Assembly (NCBI GenBank): GCA_009781695.1
Contig: WQVH01000011.1
Coordinates: 1-46,281, forward strand
Length of the DNA: 46,281 bases
Reading direction: 5' to 3'
Origin: Oscillospiraceae bacterium
GTDB taxonomy: Bacteria; Bacillota; Clostridia; Oscillospirales; Oscillospiraceae
Made by a program: the position numbers and the translations under genes
The notes under the pieces: generated by a model
Database searches by the model: none
What the model was told of the DNA's origin: nothing
What the model saw: the letters and a program-made list of their open reading frames with translations, nothing else
Part shown: positions 22,713 through 31,674 of the stretch, piece by piece
How the letters are laid out: each line of letters begins with the position of its first letter
Position numbering within the stretch: position 1 is the stretch's first letter

Positions 22713-25700
22713 CTACCCCAATATATCCTCCGGTCGAGAGTCCGGACGCTCCAACACCGTCCAATTGCGCGGCGATATCAGTTCCACCCACCGCTCATAC
22801 CCATCAGGAGTATCCATGTGCATATGCGAATTCGTCGCCTCTTGGATGTACAGATAGTACCACGCACGCGTATCCATATTATCCGCCCAAGTAATCATTC
22901 CCGGCAAAAGACTGTCCACATTTTGAGGCAAACGGTGTAGCACACGATTGACAATTGCAGCAGCCTGAGCACGTGTCGTGAGGCGTTCGGGCTGGAATGT
23001 ACCATCGTCAAAGCCCGCTACCCAACCTGCATCCGCCATCGCACCTATATAATCAGCCGCCCAATGATCCGCAATATCTGTAAGCAGATGCACACCATCA
23101 CTTGCAACAAGTCCTGCGGCTCTGGCCATTACCGCAGCAAATTCTGCCCGAGTAATTGGCGCATTTGGAGCAAACCCACCGGTACGTCCCTGAAATACCC
23201 CCGCCGCAGTCATGGTAGAAACCGCATTATTAAACCAATCTGCGCTACTTACATCAGAGAAGGTATTCTGCTGCGTCCAAAACTCAGCCCTATACTCATC
23301 GCTAATCAAACGAAATAAAATCGTAGCCACTTCGGCTCGGGTAATCTCCCCGGCGGGACGAACAAACCCCCGCCCATCCCCTATGAGATAGGCATGATGT
23401 ATCGGCGACCAAAACGCCGGAGACTCCTCCAACTCCTCCGGCAACACCGGCGGCGCAGGCGGCTCAGGCCGTGTTGACGGTATTGATGATCCGGGTGATC
23501 CCGGCGGCTCAATCGGAGGCACAATATCCCCGCCGCTCTGCGAAAATACGCCATATATAATAAGGTCTCCTGTTATATCGCTGATTTGATCCCCCACCAC
23601 AATCGCTTGAGAAAAGTCCGGGTTCATCGGATCAGGGGTTGTCAAAATCCGAAAATCTTGGAATGTCCAATCCGGCATCCCTGTCGGAACAGGCAGATTC
23701 ACTGTCTGCCCGCCGTAATAGCGTGTTGCATAACTTTGCAAATTTGTAGGCATGAGCTGCATCCCCGTAGCCGAGTCTACCAGATCACGTCCTGCCGTAT
23801 CCACCCACTTATAGGTGATCGAATATCCAAAATTTCCGGTCGGCGGCACATCAAGAATCGGCGCATAGAACTTTGCAAACATCGTGATTGAGCCCACCAC
23901 CCCTACCCCATCGTAGTTGTTGGGGATGGCATTTCCGGTAGGGTAAACCTGTGTCGGAGAAAATCCGCCCAACTGGTTAAATTGTATACCCCAACCTGCA
24001 AATTCCAAAAACGTACCGGGTGCCATTATGTTTGGCATGATCGGATCAGCTAAAGCAATCGGCAACTGTCCAATCCCATATCGCGTAACATAGCTCGAAA
24101 CATTAAGCGGTACAAGCTGCGTACCATCAATATCTGAAAGTTCATTATAGCTCCCATCGGCATTGACAAACCCTCCGCCCGGAGTTACAAGCACCCAGTG
24201 ATAGGTGATGGTATAAGATATCCCCACAATAGGCGGCAGTGTTACAAACGAATCCATCGTGAATACGGCATATATCGTAAGGTCTTGTCCACCCATTGTC
24301 GCAGGTATCTGTGTCAATGGTGTCCGGGTTAAATCAATGTATGTCACAAACTCTTGGAATGTCCAGTTCTGAATAAGTGGGGTGGGCAACACAATAGGCA
24401 AACTATCATCCTGATAGCTCGTAACAAAACCGGCCACATTCATTGGACGCACTTGCAAGCCAAACTGGTCTACGATGTCGTATAGGTTGCCATCCGTTCC
24501 TTCAAAGACCCAACGATAGTTGATCGTATGCGGAAGACTCACCTCAGGCGGCGGTAGTGTGTCAATTCCTATCGTAAAATATGCCGTCACAGTAATTGCT
24601 CCGCCAACAGGCACGACACTTCCCAAGTCATTGGTCATATCGTTGGGTATCCAACCATTGAGCAATCCGTTGGTGATCCCTTGTCCTACGCTGGTGAGTG
24701 TAAATTCTTGAAAAATCCAACCCGGCATATCCGGTTCAGGCAAATTGATTGGCAAGTTACCTAATGAATAACTGGTGATGTAGCTGTCTATATTTGTCGG
24801 TAACATCTGATTCCCAAAAGCATCCACAATATCTCCACCGGCCCAGATCCAATTATATTGTATGTGATAAACCGGGGGTGGAACAGAGATCATACCGACA
24901 TCCGGCTGTTGAAATGGAGGACCGTCAGGATTCGGAGGTTGATTGATGTCGTAGTTATTATATCCTTGATTCATTCGGGTATAGAGTGGATCGTTTGCAG
25001 GGTTCGGATCTACTGTAACCGCAGACCATCGAGACACCATACCCGCACCAATATTACTGGCATATATCGCATCAAGATAAGGGGCTCTTACAAAATATGC
25101 ACCATTACCTGCACGGTTGCCATAGAACTGGCCACCGCTCCAAGGTGTGCCTCCATTAAACGTATTTATAAAAATCTGCCCGAGCACATCAACAGACGGC
25201 ACAAAAATAGCCCCACCATCGTGAGTTGCTGTATTCGTCCGCATCACGGCATTTCCTGTAATTTGGACTAAAGAGTTACCATCCACATACATACCGCCGC
25301 CGTTTGTTGCAACATTATTTTGTATGCTTCCATCAGTAAAGTTAATCGTTGAATCCACTGCATAAATTGCCCCGCCATTTCCGGAGGCGACATTGCTATC
25401 AATAATTCCACCATTTAAATTCACTGTAGCGCCATTGATTGCATAAATAGCTCCACCGTTTATGGCATTGTTGTTTCGGATCGTTCCACTATCAAAGTTA
25501 AATGTGCCGCCATCCACTATAATTGCACCGCCATTTTGTGTGCTTCTGTTCATATTGTAGAACGTCGTTCCTTCAATATACAAGGTCGCACCTACAGGAA
25601 TCTCCACCGGATAGCTTCCGGTGATATTTCCCCCTACAAAGCGGATGGCACTGCCCACCGGTATGATTAGAGGACTGCCCAAAGGGATCGCTGCCGTGGG

Positions 25701-25919
25701 GCTGAGGACAATGTCTGTAATCGTACCAGGAGGCTGTGTCCCAACTGCTGCGATTGCTGATCTGAGTGCGCCGTCGTTTGTGATGGCAAATGGGCTGATT
25801 GGAACATATGCTGTGGTTTGCACGCCCGAAATAGGTGTGCTTATGGATATGGTAAGTACAGTGATTAACAAAATGGCTGCGAGTCTTCGTAAGCGTCTGT
25901 TTATGTGTATGTTTTCCAT
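22713..25919 (-). CDS. Large S-layer-homology surface protein with beta-helix and four beta repeats
   Basis: 1068 residues. Start ATG at 25919 after AAGGAGG. Residues 1-37 form a signal peptide with an arginine-rich start. Residues about 45-330 form a right-handed beta-helix with repeated NGGAI(Y/I)/NNxA units, as in polymorphic outer-surface or adhesin proteins. Residues about 350-797 hold four divergent ~100-residue repeats (opening Y.I.Y.W, a middle TSY/TRY strand, then W.FQEF and a final Y..F strand). A proline-rich linker (about 800-830) leads to three SLH domains (about 833-1025, with ITRAEVATILFRL, ITRAEFAAVMARA, TTRAQAAAIVNRV) that bind pyruvylated wall polymer. Probably an adhesin or carbohydrate-facing surface protein. 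Confidence 0.92.
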   Translation of the reverse strand: MENIHINRRLRRLAAILLITVLTISISTPISGVQTTAYVPISPFAITNDGALRSAIAAVGTQPPGTITDIVLSPTAAIPLGSPLIIPVGSAIRFVGGNITGSYPVEIPVGATLYIEGTTFYNMNRSTQNGGAIIVDGGTFNFDSGTIRNNNAINGGAIYAINGATVNLNGGIIDSNVASGNGGAIYAVDSTINFTDGSIQNNVATNGGGMYVDGNSLVQITGNAVMRTNTATHDGGAIFVPSVDVLGQIFINTFNGGTPWSGGQFYGNRAGNGAYFVRAPYLDAIYASNIGAGMVSRWSAVTVDPNPANDPLYTRMNQGYNNYDINQPPNPDGPPFQQPDVGMISVPPPVYHIQYNWIWAGGDIVDAFGNQMLPTNIDSYITSYSLGNLPINLPEPDMPGWIFQEFTLTSVGQGITNGLLNGWIPNDMTNDLGSVVPVGGAITVTAYFTIGIDTLPPPEVSLPHTINYRWVFEGTDGNLYDIVDQFGLQVRPMNVAGFVTSYQDDSLPIVLPTPLIQNWTFQEFVTYIDLTRTPLTQIPATMGGQDLTIYAVFTMDSFVTLPPIVGISYTITYHWVLVTPGGGFVNADGSYNELSDIDGTQLVPLNVSSYVTRYGIGQLPIALADPIMPNIMAPGTFLEFAGWGIQFNQLGGFSPTQVYPTGNAIPNNYDGVGVVGSITMFAKFYAPILDVPPTGNFGYSITYKWVDTAGRDLVDSATGMQLMPTNLQSYATRYYGGQTVNLPVPTGMPDWTFQDFRILTTPDPMNPDFSQAIVVGDQISDITGDLIIYGVFSQSGGDIVPPIEPPGSPGSSIPSTRPEPPAPPVLPEELEESPAFWSPIHHAYLIGDGRGFVRPAGEITRAEVATILFRLISDEYRAEFWTQQNTFSDVSSADWFNNAVSTMTAAGVFQGRTGGFAPNAPITRAEFAAVMARAAGLVASDGVHLLTDIADHWAADYIGAMADAGWVAGFDDGTFQPERLTTRAQAAAIVNRVLHRLPQNVDSLLPGMITWADNMDTRAWYYLYIQEATNSHMHMDTPDGYERWVELISPRNWTVLERPDSRPEDILG

Positions 25920-25952
25920 GGGTATCCCCTCCTTGGAAACTGTTATATGTTG

Positions 25953-25982
25953 ATGATACTTCCCTTGAGTGATGTTTGTCAA
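25953..25982 (-). promoter_or_regulatory. Promoter for the SLH surface protein
   Basis: Minus strand TTGACA (25977-25982), an 18-base spacer and TATCAT (25953-25958), 33 bases before the start codon. Confidence 0.7.
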
Positions 25983-26077
25983 GAAAGTTTGTTCAATTAA
26001 AACAATTATACAACTATTTCATATCACAGTTCTTTTCACTAAACTTTAATCATCTTTTCATCGCGCCTCAATTGTTA

Positions 26078-26106
26078 TTGCCTGTACAGAACCGTTATGA
26101 TATGAT
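26078..26106 (+). promoter_or_regulatory. Promoter for the zinc-ribbon membrane protein
   Basis: TTGCCT (26078-26083), a 17-base spacer and TATGAT (26101-26106), giving a leader of about 60 nt. Confidence 0.6.
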
Positions 26107-26171
26107 GAGATACGTTGCATGTCCCAAAGCAACAAACGTAACCCCTAATAACAACTAAAAGGAGTACGGAT

Positions 26172-26939
26172 ATGTTTTGTCCAAAATGTGGTTTTGAAAA
26201 CCTCGCTGATGCACAGTTTTGCACCAAATGCGGCACCCCACTCGTTACACAAGCTGCTCATGGCGGTTATGCTCACCCTGCGCCTCCAAGTTTTTTCGGT
26301 GATGTTTATGCTAAAGCTTTTACCGGATTCTTATTTAAGAAACCCATTATGTTATGGGGCATCTCTCTGCTCAGCACATTGCTGACTTTACTGGCAATCC
26401 TTTTCAGCGCCGGGATTCCGATCATTTGGATCCCAATCGTCTTAGTCTTGCAAATTGGTCTATGCAATGTCTTCCTCAGAGGCTTTCGCGGTCAGCAAAT
26501 CAATGCAAATCTGCTGTTTGAAGGCTTTAAAAAAGATGTGTTTTTCAGAAATGCCGGAGGAATGGCTTGGACAGAACTTTGGCTGCTTATTTGGCTGCTC
26601 ATCCCATTTGCAGGTTTGGTATTTGTCTTTATAAAGTACTATTCGTACCGCTTCGTTCCATTCATCATGCTTGAAGACCCCGACATATCCGCAGCTGATG
26701 CGCTCAAAAAATCAATGACCATGACGCATGGATATAGAGGCAAAATGTTTGCTGCCGATATCGTTATTATTGCGGGGGCTATTGTTTTGACACTCATCTT
26801 TGTGCTCATTGCACTTGTTCCTTTCCTCAGGATCTTATTGTTCCTGTATATTATCGTCTTGGCGGCATTGCTTCCACTCATTTTATACACCTTGGGCGCT
26901 GTTTATTATGACAAAGTCTCAAAGTTAAATGCCATGTAG
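26172..26939 (+). CDS. Zinc-ribbon DUF975-like membrane protein
   Basis: 255 residues. The N-terminal zinc ribbon (CPKCG...CTKCG, residues 3-21) is followed by a linker and a membrane region with about five to six hydrophobic segments. The segment YYSYRFVPFIMLEDPDISAADALKKSMTMTHGYRGKMF is characteristic of the DUF975 (YciC-like) family of Firmicutes integral membrane proteins with no established function. The start has AAAGGAG 8 nt upstream. A terminator hairpin follows its stop codon. Confidence 0.82.
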   Translation: MFCPKCGFENLADAQFCTKCGTPLVTQAAHGGYAHPAPPSFFGDVYAKAFTGFLFKKPIMLWGISLLSTLLTLLAILFSAGIPIIWIPIVLVLQIGLCNVFLRGFRGQQINANLLFEGFKKDVFFRNAGGMAWTELWLLIWLLIPFAGLVFVFIKYYSYRFVPFIMLEDPDISAADALKKSMTMTHGYRGKMFAADIVIIAGAIVLTLIFVLIALVPFLRILLFLYIIVLAALLPLILYTLGAVYYDKVSKLNAM

Positions 26940-26980
26940 CGCAAGTTGCTGTAGGACCTCTGTCAGCTTAAGCTTTCAAG

Positions 26981-27009
26981 TTGAATTAAAACCTCCCTTA
27001 TGGTACACT
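26981..27009 (+). promoter_or_regulatory. Promoter embedded in a terminator hairpin
   Basis: TTGAAT (26981-26986), a 17-base spacer and TACACT (27004-27009). The -10 lies in the loop of the hairpin at 26989-27029, so a transcript started here lacks the left arm of that hairpin. Confidence 0.55.
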
Positions 27010-27032
27010 GTCGTAACGTATGGGAGGTTTTT
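26989..27032 (+). terminator. Hairpin terminator overlapping the next gene's ribosome site
   Basis: Stem AAACCTCCC/GGGAGGTTT with a loop of about 24 bases, then TTTTTG. The 3' arm GGGAGG (27022-27027) is also the ribosome binding site of the following gene. Read-through RNA from upstream would therefore be terminated or translationally masked. Confidence 0.7.
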
Positions 27033-27036
27033 GTAT

Positions 27037-27624
27037 ATGTACAAACGCACTGATGGCTCAATCGAATTTAAATACTCCGTTTCAAAACTCGTCACACGCA
27101 TGGTCGTAGGCGCTTTGTTGGCTGTGGTCGGCTATTTCGCCGCTGAGGCTTTTATCAGCCTTTTGGAAAACATGCGCATTGAACGGATACTTGTATATAT
27201 AGAGCAGGGACTCAGACCATCAATTGGCGACCCGACATGGGCAGTGCTTGTGCAAATGGGCATCATCTTTTTTGTCGCTTTTGGTATTGCCAAATTTTCA
27301 CTTTCTCTTTTCTATCTCGTTTCAAGACAGAGGGTCTTTATGCGCATTGACGATGAGGGTATTACTTATTATAGGTTTAAATTCTCTGTCAAGAGAACTC
27401 CACATGTTGAAGAAATGTTTATTCAGTGGGATGACTTTTTTAGCATCACGGGTAAGAAGGGACTTTATTTTAATGATGTGATCGCCTTTTCAAAGACTGA
27501 AATGAGCGAAAGCGATCCAAAGCGCACGATTGATGTCACCATTAAATGTGCAGAAGATCATCCGGAAGATATCATCGCTGCGCTCAGCGCTCATAAAAAA
27601 GCGCTCCATATCAAAGCGCAGTGA
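27037..27624 (+). CDS. Membrane protein with PH-like C-terminal domain
   Basis: 195 residues. Two membrane segments lie at about residues 18-40 and 68-92. The C-terminal ~90 residues form a beta-rich region (VFMRIDDEGITYYRF, MFIQWDDFFSI, ending in an alpha helix) like bacterial PH-type (STM3941/YdbT-like) domains. Function unknown. ATG at 27037 has GGGAGG 9 nt upstream; the frame is open further upstream, but that part overlaps the preceding gene's end and the terminator hairpin and is not coding. Confidence 0.72.
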   Translation: MYKRTDGSIEFKYSVSKLVTRMVVGALLAVVGYFAAEAFISLLENMRIERILVYIEQGLRPSIGDPTWAVLVQMGIIFFVAFGIAKFSLSLFYLVSRQRVFMRIDDEGITYYRFKFSVKRTPHVEEMFIQWDDFFSITGKKGLYFNDVIAFSKTEMSESDPKRTIDVTIKCAEDHPEDIIAALSAHKKALHIKAQ

Positions 27625-27631
27625 TGGCTAA

Positions 27632-27662
27632 CATTTTTTCGTCATTGCGAGGCAATCCGGAA
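27632..27662. repeat. Short copy of a dispersed repeat motif
   Basis: CGTCATTGCGAGGCAATCC here resembles CGTCATGCGAGGCAAATT in the left arm of the inverted repeat at 6326-6484. It may be a remnant of the same palindromic family. Confidence 0.4.
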
Positions 27663-27689
27663 ACCCGCTTTTAAATGGAGGATATGAGC

Positions 27690-28280
27690 TTGGACAAAAA
27701 TACGAATTGGCCGGAGTTTATCAAACTGACCTTAGACACTCCACCGAGATGGTTACTCAAAAAAGCACTGGAGCTGTGCGATGGGTTTAGCGGTCATGCC
27801 ATCGACTTAGGTTGCGGAAGCGGTCTGGATACCATCGCACTGGCCAAACACGGCTGGACTGTCACCGCTGTTGATTCCACTCCCGATGGATTTGAAAACA
27901 TACAAACAAAGCTGCCGACAGAGCTTCAAGACCGTGTCAGATACATGCAGGCAAGTTTTGAGGATGTGGATATCCCGGAGGCCGACCTTGTCTATTCGGC
28001 ATTTAGTGTGCCTTTTTGCAGACCTGAATATTTTGATCAGTTTTGGGGTAAGATTGTACGCGCTATAAAACCCGGCGGAAGATTTTGCGGAAATCTTTTT
28101 GGTGTCAAAGATGAATGGGCATATATGACGGATGCTACTTTTATTACCAAGGAGCGCTTTGATGCGCTTTTTGATGGTTTTGAGATCGAACATTTCAGAG
28201 AGCAATATTCAGAGGGCCCTTCTGTCTTAGTACCGACAAAGTTATGGCATCTTTTCGATGTTGTGGCGAAAAAGTCGTAG
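27690..28280 (+). CDS. Class I SAM-dependent methyltransferase
   Basis: About 196 residues. Motif I is AIDLGCGSGLDTIAL (near residue 35), the acidic ribose-binding strand is VTAVDSTPDGF, motif IV is EADLVYSAFSVPFC, and a later IKPGGRFCGNLFG strand is of the usual methyltransferase type. The TehB-like small size suggests a small-molecule methyltransferase; the substrate is unknown. GGAGG (27677-27681) lies 8 nt before the TTG at 27690 but only 2 nt before an ATG at 27684, so TTG is preferred; the start is uncertain by two codons. Confidence 0.85.
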   Translation: MDKNTNWPEFIKLTLDTPPRWLLKKALELCDGFSGHAIDLGCGSGLDTIALAKHGWTVTAVDSTPDGFENIQTKLPTELQDRVRYMQASFEDVDIPEADLVYSAFSVPFCRPEYFDQFWGKIVRAIKPGGRFCGNLFGVKDEWAYMTDATFITKERFDALFDGFEIEHFREQYSEGPSVLVPTKLWHLFDVVAKKS

Positions 28281-28345
28281 GGGTCAGCTGCGCGTGATCG
28301 CAAGATTGTGCATTTTTGCGGGCTACCGAGGACAGCCTCCCCTAC
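28277..28345. repeat. Imperfect inverted repeat between convergent genes
   Basis: Arms GTAGGGGTCAGCTG (28277-28290) and ACAGCCTCCCCTAC (28332-28345) pair with one or two bulges. The outer GTAGGGG/CCCCTAC is related to TTTAGGGGCG of the palindrome at 35811. It may terminate both converging transcripts. Confidence 0.5.
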
Positions 28346-28360
28346 AGTGATACATTTGCC

Positions 28361-30808
28361 CTACACATTGTCCCAGAATATCTCAAGCGCCTCTTCGAGG
28401 TCTTCTGCCGTGCGCACCACCCGCCAATGCTGCCAATGCTCAGGGAAAAGCTGCGCATATTGCCGCGTTGTAAGTCGCTCATCAATAAGCAACACTACAC
28501 CCTTATCCGCATCACTTCGAATCACACGTCCTGCTGCTTGCAGGACTTTATTCATACCCGGAAAGCGATAGGCAAAATCAAACCCACACCCGCTCTGCTC
28601 ATAATGCGCACGCACTGTATCGAGTTCCAAATTCAGTTGCGGCAACCCTACACCCACTACAATGACTCCGATGAGCCTGTCTCCTGCCAAATCAATCCCT
28701 TCGGAAAAGACCCCGCCTAGCACGCAAAACGCAATCATGGTTTCATCACGATAGTCAAATAATGTGAGAAATCCATACCGCTCACTTTCCGCCATACCCT
28801 GCATCTGTCGCATTGCGTTTATTTCCGGATATTTTTCACAAAAGACAGCATACACCTCGGCCAAATACTTATACGATGGGAAATACACCATATAATTCCC
28901 ATTTTTCATATGCGCGGTTTGATATATCAAGTCGGCAATCTGTTCATAACTATGATCACGCCTTGTATACTTTGTGCTGATATGATCTGCAATCATAAGC
29001 AGCATATTTTTATGCGGAAATGGCGACGGCAATGCCAGATGCTTGCAGTCCTCACCACCGCCCAACACATCGGAAAAGTACCGCAGAGGCATCAGTGTAG
29101 CTGAAAACAAAATCGCAGCGCTACCACTTTCAAATCTCTTTTTGAGCAAGTCAGAAGGATCAGCGCAAAATTGCTTGACCCTTAATTCACCTTGCCCTCC
29201 CGTTTCATAGAGCATTCGAAATCGCTCATCATAAAGCTCGGCAATATTCAAATATGAGAGCACGTCAAAGTACACTTGCAAAAGTTCCGGATCAGGATCA
29301 AAATTTTCTGTAAGCCATGCGGAAAATTCGTATGCAAAAATCTCCAATGTGTTACCCAGCGTTTCCGGCTTTGCTTTTTCAACCAGAAATCCGGTTTCTT
29401 CACATGCACTGCGCATTTCGATCAGAAGCTTATTGAGCTTTGTGAGCGTCTTTACACAGGGTGTAGATGCATTGCCCTTGCGCTTTCGTGTCGTCATGGT
29501 CAATAAGTCCGGACTCTGTGATGCCGATACCATCTCTGATAATGCCAATGCTTCACATGGCGCATCGGTGAACAAATCCACACTGCTTTTGCTGCTTTGT
29601 GTTATGAGTTGCTTGGCCTTGAGCAAACTGCGCTTACTGATGGATGCCGAATACATTTCTCGTGCACGATCAGCCATATTGTGCGCTTCATCTATTAAAA
29701 ATATATAGTCACCCTGCTCACTAAAAAATCTCCTGAGATACACCTGCGGATCAAAAACATAATTGTAATCGCAAATAATGACATCACTCCACAGTGTCAG
29801 CTCAAGTGACAGCTCATACGGGCAAACCTTGTGCCGCTCTGCAATATCTTGTACCACCTCCGCAGTAAAATCATCACAACTGTGCAGCCCATCCATTACT
29901 GCATCATTGATTCTATCGAAATGCCCCTGTGCATATACACAATGTGTCGGCTTGCAAATTCGCTCTTCCAGAGGGCATATTTTATCCTTTGCGGTGATCG
30001 TGACCGACTTTATACACAACCCATTTTTACGCAAGAGCGACAGCGCCGCACCCGCTGCCTGTCCGGTGATCGTCTTGGCCGTGAGATAAAAAATTTTTTC
30101 ACCTCTACCCTCCCCCATTGCCTTGAGCGCAGGGAAAATCGTAGATATCGTCTTGCCAATCCCGGTCGGCGCCATCGCAAAAAGACGACCATGTGCGATA
30201 ATCGTCTTATATACCGCCGCTGCCAACTTGCGTTGCCCTTCACGATAAGTTTCAAAAGGAAATTCCAGTGCCTGCATGGATGCCGTGGTTATCTCTTTCC
30301 AATTTTTTTCAAAATGTACCCAAACGGCATATTTTTCAAGTAATCCGGCAAAAAAAGACGCCAACTCACTGATCAAGTACGTGCGAACAAATCGCTTGAT
30401 TGCGCCACTGTCCATTTCATAATAAGTTAAGCGTATATCAATATCATGCAAGTCATTTTTCATGCCATACATATACCCATAGCACATCGCCTGCGCCCAA
30501 TTGATCATCGAAAAATCTTCAGAAATCTCACTCAGCGGTGTGAGCGTTGATTTTATTTCATCAATCGTCACGCCGCTGTCTGTTATGATCACACCATCCG
30601 CACGACCCTCTACAGTAAAAGACACACCCGCGTGTGCTTCCGTTATCGAAAGATGCACTTCGCTCTGATAGTTTTCGGCTTTTTGAAGTTTGCGATGCAC
30701 AGCGGCACCTTCTTCAAGCCTATTGCGTCCGGTAAATCGGCTGTCAATATTTCCACTGCGCAAAATAAAGGTTACAAGATTTCTGACTGATATACGTTTT
30801 ATTGTCAT
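28361..30808 (-). CDS. XPD/DinG-type Fe-S helicase with N-terminal PD-(D/E)XK nuclease-like domain
   Basis: 815 residues. Residues 1-185 look like a RecB/Cas4-type nuclease fold (VEGRADGVII then VTIDEIKS, giving D..ExK). The helicase part follows: Walker A MAPTGIGKT (near 212), an Fe-S cysteine group (KICPLEERIC, THCVYA, KVCPYEL, near 290-340), the DEAH box FLIDEAHNMAD (near 375), and C-terminal motifs V-VI (GVFSEGIDLAGDRL, QAAGRVIRS). It would unwind branched or damaged DNA 5'-3' and may cut it. It lies 10 bases after purC and has a poor ribosome site, so it is probably translated from the purC transcript. Confidence 0.9.
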   Translation of the reverse strand: MTIKRISVRNLVTFILRSGNIDSRFTGRNRLEEGAAVHRKLQKAENYQSEVHLSITEAHAGVSFTVEGRADGVIITDSGVTIDEIKSTLTPLSEISEDFSMINWAQAMCYGYMYGMKNDLHDIDIRLTYYEMDSGAIKRFVRTYLISELASFFAGLLEKYAVWVHFEKNWKEITTASMQALEFPFETYREGQRKLAAAVYKTIIAHGRLFAMAPTGIGKTISTIFPALKAMGEGRGEKIFYLTAKTITGQAAGAALSLLRKNGLCIKSVTITAKDKICPLEERICKPTHCVYAQGHFDRINDAVMDGLHSCDDFTAEVVQDIAERHKVCPYELSLELTLWSDVIICDYNYVFDPQVYLRRFFSEQGDYIFLIDEAHNMADRAREMYSASISKRSLLKAKQLITQSSKSSVDLFTDAPCEALALSEMVSASQSPDLLTMTTRKRKGNASTPCVKTLTKLNKLLIEMRSACEETGFLVEKAKPETLGNTLEIFAYEFSAWLTENFDPDPELLQVYFDVLSYLNIAELYDERFRMLYETGGQGELRVKQFCADPSDLLKKRFESGSAAILFSATLMPLRYFSDVLGGGEDCKHLALPSPFPHKNMLLMIADHISTKYTRRDHSYEQIADLIYQTAHMKNGNYMVYFPSYKYLAEVYAVFCEKYPEINAMRQMQGMAESERYGFLTLFDYRDETMIAFCVLGGVFSEGIDLAGDRLIGVIVVGVGLPQLNLELDTVRAHYEQSGCGFDFAYRFPGMNKVLQAAGRVIRSDADKGVVLLIDERLTTRQYAQLFPEHWQHWRVVRTAEDLEEALEIFWDNV

Positions 30809-30818
30809 GATCGTTTAT

Positions 30819-31496
30819 TTAATCCAGAACCAAACGCACAAGATCCAGAGGCGCTACAATATGACCTCCCTGATAAACGCGCATATTTCCCCCGGAAATC
30901 TCATCAATAAGCACAATATCGCTCCCCACACGCCCGAACTCCAGCTTTATATCAAATAATTCCAGACCCTTTAACGCCAATTCATCTCTGATCAAACCGG
31001 ATATATTCTTCGTCAACTCCCTAAGTTTATCATACTCATCCGCAGTAAGAATCCCCAGCGCCGCAAGCGCATCCTTAATGATCAGCGGATCACCCCGATC
31101 ATCATCTTTGAGCGTGATCTCAACCAACCCATGGAGCTTTTGCCCTTCTTGCACATATTGACCATACCTTCTTAAGAAACTTCCCACCGCATGAAAACGA
31201 CACACCACTTCGATGCCCTGCCCAAATATCTGAGCAGGCAAGACCGTCATTTCCGCCCGATCTATATCTGCACTGACAAAATGCGTAGCAAATCCCGCAT
31301 CATTGATCTTCTTAAAGAAAAATTCCGTCAACCTCAAGCCGCCCAAACCCATACCATCAATCGACAGTGCAACAGTATTCGCTCCGGGATCAAATACGCC
31401 ATCTGTACCTGTCACATCATCTTTGAATTTGAGTAGGTACTGCTTGTTGTCCAGTTCATACACATCCTTGGTTTTGCCCTTATAGATCAGTTTCAT
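30819..31496 (-). CDS. purC: SAICAR synthetase (short clostridial type)
   Basis: 225 residues. It opens MKLIYKGKTKDVYEL (ATP-binding strand), then FKDDVTGTDGVFDPGANT, VCRFHAVGSFLRRYG, LKDDDRGDP and FDIKLEFGR, ending LIDEISGGNMRVYQGG. It joins aspartate to CAIR in purine synthesis. The family is the short SAICAR-synthetase-like group seen in Clostridia; the second Arg of the usual VVRNRAAGS loop is His here. Strong ribosome site GGAGGA 6 nt before the ATG. Operon with the nuclease-helicase. Confidence 0.9.
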   Translation of the reverse strand: MKLIYKGKTKDVYELDNKQYLLKFKDDVTGTDGVFDPGANTVALSIDGMGLGGLRLTEFFFKKINDAGFATHFVSADIDRAEMTVLPAQIFGQGIEVVCRFHAVGSFLRRYGQYVQEGQKLHGLVEITLKDDDRGDPLIIKDALAALGILTADEYDKLRELTKNISGLIRDELALKGLELFDIKLEFGRVGSDIVLIDEISGGNMRVYQGGHIVAPLDLVRLVLD

Positions 31497-31660
31497 TGCG
31501 TCCTCCTCTTTTGAATCATCGTTTCGGTATTGTCATGTTGCCTGTTTTACATTATAATAGCATAAATCTTATGCGGACATCTTCATATGTTCGATCATGT
31601 CCGAACAATCCTCGGACGTGACCCACTGCGTTCGATTATAACACATTATTTGATTTAAAG
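31497..31660. promoter_or_regulatory. Divergent control region of purC and the MBL hydrolase
   Basis: A -10-like TATAAT lies on the minus strand (about 31551-31556). A 7-bp stem CGGACAT/ATGTCCG spans 31574-31603, with a third CGGACG copy a few bases on. No known purine riboswitch core was recognised. The hairpin could be a protein-binding site or a leader structure of the purC transcript. Confidence 0.35.
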
Positions 31661-31674
31661 GAATGATCATTGTT

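Noticed and set aside
22408-22791. 127-codon minus-strand frame
   Set aside because: It runs through the tRNA-Pro gene and the carA promoter side; no coding signals.
31497-31660. Purine riboswitch upstream of purC
   Set aside because: The conserved purine-aptamer loops are not present.
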